Assembly: GCA_027451785.1 (NCBI GenBank)
Contig: DAIDIS010000087.1
Coordinates: 1 to 10,399 of the forward strand
Direction: 5' to 3'
DNA: 10,399 nt
Source of the DNA: Acidimicrobiales bacterium
GTDB lineage: Bacteria > Actinomycetota > Acidimicrobiia > Acidimicrobiales > JAKAVM01
Positions 1 to 6,477 of this stretch are shown here, one piece after another. Within the stretch, counting starts at the first letter, position 1; every line of letters starts with the position of its first letter. The notes under the pieces were generated by a model that was not told the DNA's origin, searched no databases, and saw only the letters and a program-made list of their open reading frames with translations. The position numbers and the translations under genes are program-made.

Positions 1-2
1 CG

Positions 3-623
3 TCAACTCACTTCCTCCCCGGCGAGGCAATCCGCATTGTTGCCTGAGGTCCCACCCGAACCCGCCGCAGCCGAAGCCACCCCTCCGTCGGCTTTCAGGC
101 CGACTGCCACTTCCCCAATCGTCACGCCGCTGGGCTCGACGACCACAATTTCGTCCTTACGGGTCGGAAGGTTCTTTCCAACATAGTCAGGACGAATTGG
201 AAGCTCTCTGTGACCACGATCAATGAGTGAAGCAAGCTGAATGGAATTCGGCCTGCCTATCGCCAGCAGAGCCGAGAGCGCAGCCCGTGCAGTTCGGCCC
301 GTGAAAATGACGTCGTCGACTAAGACAACCCGCATTCCTTCAAGGCCAAAGTTGATGTCCGTGTCTGCATGTTTTAGTGAGCCTTCAGGGTGCATAGACA
401 GGTCATCCCTGAAGTCGGTTGCATCCAGAGCTCCTATCTGGACCGCCGAGCCGCCGATGGAAGTGAGCAGGTCTGCAAGCCGCTGAGCGATCGGGACTCC
501 GCCGGTCTGGAGGCCAACAATGGCGACCCCGTCGGTGCCACGATTGCGCTCGACAATCTCGTGTGCGATCCGCCTAAGAGCCCTGTCGATATCGGAGGAG
601 TTCAGGACCTGCGCCTTTGGCAC
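3..623 (-). CDS. pyrR: PyrR bifunctional pyr operon regulator / uracil phosphoribosyltransferase
   Basis: PyrR binds pyr leader RNA when UMP/UTP is abundant and causes attenuation; many members also convert uracil and PRPP to UMP. With a GTG start at 623 the protein has 206 residues. The PRPP-binding segment VVLVDDVIFTGRT lies at about residues 99-111, and IDRALRRIAHEIVERN near the N-terminus and TDFRDDL (about 69-75) are also family-typical. The frame is open upstream to a GTG at 698, but that codon lies in the loop of a PyrR-binding hairpin and the added residues would be translated from the terminator, so 623 is preferred. A GGGGG run at 631-635, 7 nt upstream, can serve as the ribosome binding site. 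The last 30 or so residues are Gly/Ala/Ser-rich and exceed the roughly 180-residue family length. It is separated from nusB by the leader; other pyr genes probably follow beyond the window edge. The family call is very secure. Confidence 0.95.
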   Translation of the reverse strand: MPKAQVLNSSDIDRALRRIAHEIVERNRGTDGVAIVGLQTGGVPIAQRLADLLTSIGGSAVQIGALDATDFRDDLSMHPEGSLKHADTDINFGLEGMRVVLVDDVIFTGRTARAALSALLAIGRPNSIQLASLIDRGHRELPIRPDYVGKNLPTRKDEIVVVEPSGVTIGEVAVGLKADGGVASAAAGSGGTSGNNADCLAGEEVS

Positions 624-624
624 G

Positions 625-645
625 AAAAAGCCCCCATCCGGGGGC
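625..645 (-). terminator. Intrinsic terminator of the pyrR leader (attenuator)
   Basis: Read on the minus strand this is a perfect 6-bp stem GCCCCC/GGGGGC (640-645 with 630-635) with a GGAT tetraloop, followed at once by five T residues (625-629). It ends one base before the GTG start of pyrR. It lies 38 nt downstream of the PyrR-binding hairpin, the usual order in a PyrR attenuator. The 3' arm GGGGG is also the best Shine-Dalgarno candidate for pyrR, so the hairpin could block ribosome entry as well as terminate transcription. I could not identify the competing antiterminator by eye. Confidence 0.85.
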
Positions 646-683
646 GCCAACGTACTAGGTTCAGGATTCACAATTGCTCCAGA

Positions 684-714
684 CCGTGCCGGCCTCACGG
701 GACCAGCTTGACGG
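684..714 (-). promoter_or_regulatory. PyrR-binding RNA hairpin (anti-antiterminator)
   Basis: The minus-strand RNA folds as a lower stem CCGU/ACGG (711-714 with 684-687), a one-sided CAA bulge (708-710), a 7-bp upper stem GCUGGUC/GGCCGGC including two G-U pairs (701-707 with 688-694), and the hexaloop CCGUGA (695-700). The loop fits the CNGNGA consensus known for PyrR-binding elements, and the U-C/G-G closing pairs and purine-containing 5' bulge are also typical. It stands directly upstream of the terminator and of pyrR. In this arrangement PyrR with bound UMP stabilises the hairpin, prevents antitermination and lowers pyr expression. Confidence 0.9.
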
Positions 715-725
715 CTTAGGACTAG

Positions 726-731
726 ATATTA
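726..731 (-). promoter_or_regulatory. Candidate -10 element of a pyrR promoter
   Basis: The minus-strand hexamer TAATAT lies in the AT-rich part of the nusB-pyrR gap. Transcription starting about 7 nt downstream would begin near 717-719, just before the PyrR-binding hairpin, giving a compact leader of about 95 nt. No convincing -35 box is visible at 16-18 nt spacing, so this is only a candidate. Read-through from nusB could also supply the leader. Confidence 0.35.
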
Positions 732-766
732 CACAAGGAACGAACCTACCGGCACATCCAAGTAGT

Positions 767-1195
767 TCAGGTGCGGGCCTTAGCAGCAATAGCCGAAAGC
801 AACCCGTTCAGGAACCTGACCGAGTCGTCTGTCGAATACGCCTTACCCAGCTCAAGGGCTTCGGTGATTATTACGGCTACAGAGGTATCGGATCTTGCCA
901 GAAGCTCGAATGTTGCCAATTCGGCAATGAATCTGTCCAGGACCGGCATCCTGTCGGATGACCACCCTGTCGCCGACTCGTCGATCAGTTTGTCGATCTC
1001 CAGTCGCCTGTTACCGACTCCGGACACCAGATCGACAACGAACTTGTCCGGCCTCACAGCCAGCTCCGCAAGAAGAACGTCTACTGAGATGCCTTTGGCT
1101 TCAGCTTCATAGAGGAGAGATAGCGCTCGTTCCCTCTGAGCGCGTCTGGAATCGAGCCTTATCGAAGGCCCAGGGACTTGACCGGAACCCGGCAT
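767..1195 (-). CDS. nusB: Transcription antitermination factor NusB
   Basis: NusB binds boxA RNA together with NusE (ribosomal protein S10) in the antitermination complex for rRNA transcription. The protein has 142 residues, a usual length. The conserved N-terminal helix SRRAQRERALSLLYEAE is at about residues 16-32. The C-terminal helical block runs from about 81 to 138 and includes DRMPVLDRFIAELATFELL and the ITEALELGKAYSTDDSVRFLNG region. Roughly 15 residues precede the conserved core. The ATG at 1195 overlaps the efp stop by one base (TGATG), which argues for this start and for translational coupling. The efp-nusB pair is a common actinobacterial and firmicute arrangement. Identification is secure. 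Confidence 0.96.
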   Translation of the reverse strand: MPGSGQVPGPSIRLDSRRAQRERALSLLYEAEAKGISVDVLLAELAVRPDKFVVDLVSGVGNRRLEIDKLIDESATGWSSDRMPVLDRFIAELATFELLARSDTSVAVIITEALELGKAYSTDDSVRFLNGLLSAIAAKART

Positions 1196-1761
1196 CAGGC
1201 TCTGGTCATGTACTCGCCGGTACGTGTATCAACTTTAACTTTGTCGCCTTCGTTGACGAAGAGAGGAACCTGGACGATGTATCCGGTCTCCAGTTTCGCA
1301 GGCTTTCTGGCACCTTGAACTCTGTCACCTTGAACTCCCGGCTCGGTTTCGGCAATCGTCAGCTCGACTGAAGCGGGCATCTCGACGCCCACCACTTCGG
1401 AGCCATACATAAACAAGGTTGCCGTAGCGCCCTCGACCAGGAAGTTCACCGAATCACCAAGAGCGGCGGACTCAACCGGCATCTGGTCGTAAGTTACGTT
1501 GTCCATGAAAACGTAATGCTGGCCATCCCTATAGAGGTAGTTCATCTCCCTCTTGTCGATTATGGCCTGCTCCAGCTTCTCGTCGGCGCGATAGGTGCGG
1601 TCTATTACCGCCCCGCTACGCACGTTACGCAGCTTGGTACGCACGAATGCGCCGCCTTTTCCAGGCTTGACGTGCTGGAACTCGATAACAGAGTAAAGGC
1701 CCTCGCTCAAGTCGAGCGTCATCCCGTTCCGTAGGTCATTAGTAGAAACCGTTGTAGCCAT
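1195..1761 (-). CDS. efp: Translation elongation factor P
   Basis: EF-P binds between the P and E sites of the ribosome and relieves stalling at consecutive prolines. The protein has 188 residues, the standard length. The KOW-like domain I covers about residues 3-62 and carries the tip loop VKPGKGGAF with K35 at the position modified in many bacteria. The OB-fold domains follow at about 67-125 and 130-185, ending in the family signature region (PLFVNEGDKVKVDTRTGEY). No modifying enzyme (EpmA/B or rhamnosyltransferase EarP) is encoded in the window, so the modification state is unknown. The ATG at 1761 has AAGG six bases upstream. It lies 51 nt after pepQ and overlaps nusB by one base. Confidence 0.97.
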   Translation of the reverse strand: MATTVSTNDLRNGMTLDLSEGLYSVIEFQHVKPGKGGAFVRTKLRNVRSGAVIDRTYRADEKLEQAIIDKREMNYLYRDGQHYVFMDNVTYDQMPVESAALGDSVNFLVEGATATLFMYGSEVVGVEMPASVELTIAETEPGVQGDRVQGARKPAKLETGYIVQVPLFVNEGDKVKVDTRTGEYMTRA

Positions 1762-1812
1762 CTGAAGCCTTATCCCTGAATTCCTGCGTGTCTCGAATGC
1801 TTGGAGGAAACC

Positions 1813-2988
1813 CTAGTCAATTTCCCACTGCTTCGGCGATGTCGTGAGAACCTCGTTGCCTTCGTCGGTGATCACGAGAGTGTCCTCAATCCTGACTCCG
1901 CCCTTGCCCTCCAGGTAAATGCCCGGTTCAACGGTGATTATCTCCCCGGACTCCAGCTCCTCAATCACTCCTGGACTCACCCACGGCGCCTCATGGATAT
2001 CCAACCCGACACCATGACCCGTTCCATGAGTGAACTTGTCGTGCCAGGAGCTTTCCGCAATCACACCCCGAGATGCGGCATCCACGGCCGAAGCTGCGAC
2101 TCCGGGCCGGGCCGCTCGTAATCCCTCGGCCTGTGCTTCAAGCACGGTGTCAAACACGTCTTGCATTTCTCCCGGTCCAACAGCACCAAAAGAGATCGTG
2201 CGAGTCATGTCCGACCTGTAACCCCGGTATTTCGCCCCAAAATCGACGACTACATACTCGTTACGTAGGATTGGTCGGTCCCCAGGCCTATGGTGTGCCA
2301 TTGAGGCGTTCGGTCCCGCAGCGACAATGGTCTCGAAAGCAGGTTCCTCTGCGCCAAGCTCACGCATCTGATAGTCGAGCCAAGCGCCGAATCTCTTCTC
2401 ACTAAGCTCCTCCTTGCTCCCGATCTTGGGGGTAGCCCACTCCACGGTGATGCGGAATGCTTGGTCAGCTATCGCTGCGGCGGCCGTAATTGCTTCTATC
2501 TCACTTGAATCCTTCACCTTCCTTGATCCCTCGACCAAGCCAATCCGAGGCAACAATTCCACGCCAGAGAGCGTTCCCGACCGCAACGACTCGAACTGTG
2601 CAACCGTAAGATGTTGCGCCTCGAAGGCCACTCTCGGCTTGCCATTCAAGCGTTCAAGCTCGCCACCCGAAGCCATCGGCATCAAGCTCTCGGCGGATTT
2701 TTTGAGTTCGGCTGCCTGCTCCTTAGCCCCACCTATAAAAACATTAACTTTGCCCTCGAGCCCGGCCTCAGAGACCTGTTGTCGCGCTTGTTCGGCATAT
2801 CTTCCATCGGTAAACAAGAACCCGGCTTCATGACCAACCAACAACGTACCGGCAGACCCCGAGAATCCCGTTAGATATCGGATGTTTACCGGATTTGTCA
2901 CCAACAGCCCGCCGCAGTCCCCCTCAGAGGCGAGACTGAGCGATCTCAGAACCTTCTCCAATCTCGAAACATTGCCCGAAGTGTTCAC
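1813..2988 (-). CDS. pepQ: M24-family Xaa-Pro aminopeptidase / dipeptidase
   Basis: This is a cytoplasmic metallopeptidase that cleaves next to proline. It has 391 residues: a creatinase-like N-terminal domain (about 1-155, with NIRYLTGFSGS at 35-45) and a pita-bread catalytic domain (about 160-388). All five metal ligands are visible: D249 (VVVDFG), D260 (YRSDMTRT), H325 (GTGHGVG), E354 (VEPGIY) and E368 (VRIEDT). H232 and H332 match further conserved catalytic histidines. Family members next to efp are usually named pepQ; whether it acts on dipeptides or longer peptides cannot be read from sequence. The GTG start at 2988 lies 14 nt after the aroQ stop and has no clear Shine-Dalgarno sequence. 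A TTG nine codons downstream is an alternative. Confidence 0.94.
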   Translation of the reverse strand: MNTSGNVSRLEKVLRSLSLASEGDCGGLLVTNPVNIRYLTGFSGSAGTLLVGHEAGFLFTDGRYAEQARQQVSEAGLEGKVNVFIGGAKEQAAELKKSAESLMPMASGGELERLNGKPRVAFEAQHLTVAQFESLRSGTLSGVELLPRIGLVEGSRKVKDSSEIEAITAAAAIADQAFRITVEWATPKIGSKEELSEKRFGAWLDYQMRELGAEEPAFETIVAAGPNASMAHHRPGDRPILRNEYVVVDFGAKYRGYRSDMTRTISFGAVGPGEMQDVFDTVLEAQAEGLRAARPGVAASAVDAASRGVIAESSWHDKFTHGTGHGVGLDIHEAPWVSPGVIEELESGEIITVEPGIYLEGKGGVRIEDTLVITDEGNEVLTTSPKQWEID

Positions 2989-3002
2989 GTCAGCCGCTAC
3001 CG

Positions 3003-3440
3003 CTACCCGCGCTCAAGCAACCTGGAAATCGCCGCCACCGCCAGGGGGTAGCCGACACTACCAAAGCCGCTTATGACGCCGTCCGCCACGTCGGATACGA
3101 CGGATCGGTGCCTCCATCGCTCCCTCGCCAGAGGGTTCGAGATGTGAAGCTCTACCACTTTCCCCGGATACGAAGCCAGGGCATCCCTGAGGGACCACGA
3201 GTAATGAGTCAAAGCGGCAGCGTTGACGATGATTCCGTCGTAAGAATCCCTTGCCTTGTTGACCGCATCGACAAGCTCGGACTCGGAACTCGACTCGAAA
3301 TGGTCAAGGTCAATCTTTGACACGTCGGCTTCATCGCGGGCCAATCGGGCAAGGTCCTCTAATGTTGCCTTTCCATATATCTCCGGCTGTCTCACTCCCA
3401 GCCGGCTAAGGTTCGGGCCCGACAGCAACAGCACCCTCAT
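3003..3440 (-). CDS. aroQ: Type II 3-dehydroquinate dehydratase
   Basis: This enzyme dehydrates 3-dehydroquinate to 3-dehydroshikimate, step 3 of the shikimate pathway; type II enzymes are usually dodecamers. It has 145 residues, the normal size. Visible elements are GPNL (8-11), R17 and Y22 in the active-site lid (YG at 22-23), N73, H79, the ELHISN stretch (97-102) with H99, and R112. Several usually conserved positions differ: S12 replaces Asn of the GPNLNxLG motif, and the QSNxEGEL region reads ESSSESEL (49-56). The catalytic Arg, Tyr and His remain, so activity is expected. The ATG at 3440 has a strong GGGAGG six bases upstream (3447-3452). It sits between aroB (61 nt) and pepQ (14 nt). 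Confidence 0.95.
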   Translation of the reverse strand: MRVLLLSGPNLSRLGVRQPEIYGKATLEDLARLARDEADVSKIDLDHFESSSESELVDAVNKARDSYDGIIVNAAALTHYSWSLRDALASYPGKVVELHISNPLARERWRHRSVVSDVADGVISGFGSVGYPLAVAAISRLLERG

Positions 3441-3446
3441 TTGCCA

Positions 3447-3452
3447 CCTCCC
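3447..3452 (-). promoter_or_regulatory. Strong ribosome binding site of aroQ
   Basis: GGGAGG on the minus strand lies six bases before the aroQ ATG. It is one of the two strongest Shine-Dalgarno matches in the window, the other preceding the PilP-like gene, and it fixes the aroQ start. Confidence 0.8.
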
Positions 3453-3501
3453 GAGAAATCCTGAATCAAGTCAAAGGTCAACCATACCGGCCTCAGAAGC
3501 A

Positions 3502-4563
3502 TCAGGCGCCCGCCAAGCGTTCGGTACCCATCAGCTCCAAGGTTGCCAAAGCTTCTTCTTCAGAGACTCCGCCGACGACCTCTACCCCCAAAGGCCCATC
3601 CAACACGAAGGCCAGACCGGACGAACCGGCAAAGACGGACTTTTTGTCGCCGACCATGAACCCAAGAATCTTGCCGAAATAACGTGGCTCGCACCAGTCA
3701 GGAAGCCGGGCTGACAGCCCGTAAGACTCGACCACTTTCACATGATCTTCTACCCTGCCCTCAGCAACCCTACCTAGTCGGTGAGCAAGTTTCGCTGCAT
3801 ACACCAAGCCGATGGCCACGGCTTCGCCATGTTTTATGGATGCTTCTGGCCCGAGCTCGAAGCTCAGTCCCTCCAGGGCGTGGCCCAGAGTGTGGCCGTA
3901 GTTCAACAGTGCTCTCCGGCCGGAGATCTCATGCTCGTCTGCAACTACGACCTCAGCCTTGAGGGCGGCACATGAGGCCACGGCATCGTCTATCGCCATA
4001 TCCTCCAGCCCTACTGCACCCAGGAATGCATACTTGGCCATCTCGCCGTAGCCACTTCTCATCTCGGGTTCGCTTAAGGTGGCAAGTGCATTCGTGTCGC
4101 AGATCACAGCCCTTGGTTGCTGGAAAGCCCCGATCAGGTTCTTCCCCTCAGGAATGTTCACGCCAGTCTTACCGCCTATAGCAGCGTCCACTTGTCCGAG
4201 AAGAGATGTAGCGACATTGATGCAGGAGATTCCTCGTTGATAAACGGCGGCAGCGAATCCCGCAACATCGGTCACGACACCCCCGCCAACTGCCACGACA
4301 ACGTCACTACGCCTAAGGCCCGCCTGGGCGAGGCGACGACAGACCTCTTCGACAACTGACATTTTTTTAGCGGTCTCGCCGTCGGGAATAAAGACATTTA
4401 TCGACTCGATGCCGGGATCAACTTCAAAACCAATCCCTTCCTGAGTCACGATTGCGCACCTGCGTGCTCCGGGCGGCACTAAACCCCCCAGTTCGGTCAC
4501 AGCGCCTTTGCCGACAACTATCTCGTAGGCCCCGGACTCAAGAGGCACTTCAATTCGCTTCAA
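3502..4563 (-). CDS. aroB: 3-dehydroquinate synthase
   Basis: AroB converts DAHP to 3-dehydroquinate using NAD and a divalent metal, step 2 of the shikimate pathway. It has 353 residues. The NAD-binding GGGVVTDVAGF is at 93-103, TSLLGQVDAAIGGKTG at 119-134, and the metal ligands are E174 (GEMAK), H224 (NYGHTLGH, with H228 also conserved) and H245 (KHGEA); DKK is at 306-308. The start is TTG at 4563: no other start codon lies between it and the in-frame stop upstream, and the conserved N-terminal strand begins at once. Only a poor Shine-Dalgarno match (GGAATTGGG) is present, and a GTG five codons in is a weaker alternative. The 80-nt gap to aroK is the widest in the operon before the pyr leader and shows no clear terminator. 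Confidence 0.96.
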   Translation of the reverse strand: MKRIEVPLESGAYEIVVGKGAVTELGGLVPPGARRCAIVTQEGIGFEVDPGIESINVFIPDGETAKKMSVVEEVCRRLAQAGLRRSDVVVAVGGGVVTDVAGFAAAVYQRGISCINVATSLLGQVDAAIGGKTGVNIPEGKNLIGAFQQPRAVICDTNALATLSEPEMRSGYGEMAKYAFLGAVGLEDMAIDDAVASCAALKAEVVVADEHEISGRRALLNYGHTLGHALEGLSFELGPEASIKHGEAVAIGLVYAAKLAHRLGRVAEGRVEDHVKVVESYGLSARLPDWCEPRYFGKILGFMVGDKKSVFAGSSGLAFVLDGPLGVEVVGGVSEEEALATLELMGTERLAGA

Positions 4564-4643
4564 GACCCAATTCCGATCCTCGTATACAGTCAGGCATTAC
4601 GCCGGCGGCACAGCCGACGACGAGCCAAGAGACCTTTGCCGAC

Positions 4644-5198
4644 TCACCAAATGCCCGTCCTACCTACGGCTCGCATAACCCGGTCCGTCACCATCTCGGG
4701 GTCGAGACCATCCACATCAACAGTAGTCTGGGCAATACCTTCGTACAGCGGAGTCCTTTCAAGGTAGAGCTGCTTCAAGGCGTTCTCTATGTTTCCCACC
4801 AGAAGTGGCCTTCCTTCCCCCCGTCCAAGGCGCTTCAATAGATCTTCAAAGGAGCAACGGAGCCACACTAGATACGCAATTCCACAAAGCTTTTCCCGGG
4901 TCTCCTGCAATGTAACAGCGCCGCCGCCAACCGAGAGAACCAAGGAGTAGTCAAGCTCCGCTATGGCATCCAAAAGCCTCGATTCCTGGCGCCGGAATGC
5001 GGGCTCGCCGTGAAGGTTTATGTACTGGGACACAGGCATACCCACTGCACGCTCGATTTCTCGATCACTATCTATCCAGCGCCAGCCGAGCCTCGCCGCC
5101 AACTTCGCCCCCACGGTAGTCTTACCTGCACCCGGCATACCTATTAAGGCAAGCTTATGAATCTTGGTTACACGTCTTCCGCCGATGAGGTTAACCAC
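4644..5198 (-). CDS. aroK: Shikimate kinase
   Basis: Shikimate kinase phosphorylates the 3-hydroxyl of shikimate with ATP, step 5 of the pathway. It has 184 residues. The Walker A loop GMPGAGKT is at 20-27, the DxD magnesium/shikimate site D43-S-D45, the shikimate-contacting FRRQE at 68-72, the GGG of the Walker B-like strand at 91-93, the lid Arg-Pro at 130-131, and the RTPLY adenine-loop region at 148-152. The GTG start at 5198 is preceded by GGGAG with a 5-nt spacer, which supports the roughly 14 residues before the first beta strand. It lies 25 nt after aroC and 80 nt before aroB. All substrate-binding positions I looked for are present. Confidence 0.96.
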   Translation of the reverse strand: MVNLIGGRRVTKIHKLALIGMPGAGKTTVGAKLAARLGWRWIDSDREIERAVGMPVSQYINLHGEPAFRRQESRLLDAIAELDYSLVLSVGGGAVTLQETREKLCGIAYLVWLRCSFEDLLKRLGRGEGRPLLVGNIENALKQLYLERTPLYEGIAQTTVDVDGLDPEMVTDRVMRAVGRTGIW

Positions 5199-5223
5199 AG
5201 AGGCTCCCTGGAACGCCTTTTGG

Positions 5224-6426
5224 CTACTGGATCGCCACAGATGGCGTTTCGCCGGATGATATTGCCTTCAAATATGCGTTCGAGTTTCGCAACAACTCAG
5301 CCACGCTGTCGCCGCCAAACTTCCTTAGAGCCTCTGATGCCAGTACCAGCGCCACCATCGTCTCAGCCACAACCCCCATCGCTGGAACAGCGGTTACATC
5401 GGTCCGCTCCTTGAAGGAGACCGTCTCGACTTTCGAATTGACGTCTACCGTCGTAAGCGTCGGCCGGTTGAGACTGGCTAGCGGCTTCATCCATACCGTC
5501 GCTGCAATCGTGTCGCCAGTGGAAATTCCACCTTCAATCCCTCCCGCACGGCCGGTCTTTCTCACGTATCCCTCAGCGACTGCACCTTCGCCCGAGGGTT
5601 CCCAATAGATGGCATCGTGGGCTTCCGAACCCCTTAGTGAAGCGACTTCGACCCCGTCTCCCAGGCTGACCGCCTTGATGGCCTGAATACTCATGAGTGC
5701 TTGGGCAATAAGCGCGTCCAGTTTGCGATCCCAATGCACGTGACTCCCCAAACCCACAGGTACTCCGTAAGCTAGGACTTCCGCTGATCCGCCCAGCGAG
5801 TCTCCCACTTTGGCTGCTGCCTTAATCTCGGCCACCATCTTGTCTTCAGTCGCCTTTGCGAATGCCCGAACGGGCGAGTCATCAATCAAGTCCAGGTCTT
5901 GAGGCCTAGGAGGGGTCGAGCCTGATTCGACGTGCACCGAGCCAATACCGGTTATATGGGAGATAATCGAAACACCCAACTCAGCCAATAGCGCCTTGGC
6001 CAAGGAACCAGCCGCAACGCGCGCAGCCGTCTCCCTCGCAGACGCTCGCTCCAGCACGTCCCTAGCGTCATCGAAGCCATATTTCAGCATGCCTGAAAGG
6101 TCTGCATGTCCGGGACGCGGCGCGGTGAGCTTTTTGCTCGGCTCTCCAGCGGCAGCCGACATCTCCATTTCCCATTTCGGCCATTCGGAGTTCTCGATCT
6201 CGATTGCAACCGGCGAGCCAAGAGTCCTGCCATGGCGGACACCACCGACCAGATCTACAACGTCAGCCTCAAAACGCATCCTCGGTCCCCTGCCATACCC
6301 GAGCCGCCTCCTAGCCAGCTCGCCCTGAATTGACTCGACAGAGACCGGCAACCCCGCCGGCAGGCCCTCGACGATTACGGTCAGAGCGCGGCCATGGGAC
6401 TCACCGGCAGTTAAAAAGCGCAACAC
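5224..6426 (-). CDS. aroC: Chorismate synthase
   Basis: Chorismate synthase makes chorismate from EPSP using reduced FMN, the last common step of aromatic biosynthesis. It has 400 residues, typical of actinobacterial enzymes. GESHG (8-12, with H11), GYGRGPRM (43-50), RPGHADL (104-110, with H107), RASARETAARVAAG (127-140), GRAGGIEGGIS (292-302) and RTDVTAVPAMGVVAE (341-355, with D343) are all visible. The protein begins right at the conserved N-terminal strand, so the GTG at 6426 is required even though no Shine-Dalgarno sequence precedes it. The upstream sequence is AT-rich. It follows the secreted-protein gene by 51 nt and leads the aro block aroC-aroK-aroB-aroQ. Confidence 0.97.
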   Translation of the reverse strand: MLRFLTAGESHGRALTVIVEGLPAGLPVSVESIQGELARRRLGYGRGPRMRFEADVVDLVGGVRHGRTLGSPVAIEIENSEWPKWEMEMSAAAGEPSKKLTAPRPGHADLSGMLKYGFDDARDVLERASARETAARVAAGSLAKALLAELGVSIISHITGIGSVHVESGSTPPRPQDLDLIDDSPVRAFAKATEDKMVAEIKAAAKVGDSLGGSAEVLAYGVPVGLGSHVHWDRKLDALIAQALMSIQAIKAVSLGDGVEVASLRGSEAHDAIYWEPSGEGAVAEGYVRKTGRAGGIEGGISTGDTIAATVWMKPLASLNRPTLTTVDVNSKVETVSFKERTDVTAVPAMGVVAETMVALVLASEALRKFGGDSVAELLRNSNAYLKAISSGETPSVAIQ

Positions 6427-6447
6427 AATAAAGAATCTATCGCCTAG

Positions 6448-6472
6448 AGGCCATGCTCGACGAGCGAGGCCT
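6448..6472 (-). other. Imperfect hairpin in the pilus-aro junction
   Basis: The 51-nt gap before aroC contains AGGCC/GGCCT arms (6468-6472 with 6448-6452) and an inner GCTC/GAGC stem (6462-6465 with 6455-6458), separated by a 2x2 internal loop and capped by GTC. A T-rich run occurs only 13 nt further on (6427-6434), so it is not a standard intrinsic terminator. It could be a partial terminator or processing site between the surface-protein and aro blocks, or chance. Confidence 0.3.
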
Positions 6473-6477
6473 GCCAG

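Noticed and set aside
691..766. Independent Rho-type terminator of nusB
   Set aside because: The only strong hairpin here is the PyrR-binding element, which has no U run of its own.
958..1371. Plus-strand frame opposite nusB and efp
   Set aside because: It overlaps two conserved genes fully and its product resembles no family.
4564..4643. Terminator or promoter in the aroK-aroB gap
   Set aside because: Only a 4-bp CGGC/GCCG stem is visible, with no T run and no recognisable promoter boxes.
6441..6455. Tiny ATG-TAG frame (five codons) before aroC, as a leader peptide
   Set aside because: It has no aromatic codons, no ribosome site and nothing like a Trp/Phe/Tyr attenuator.
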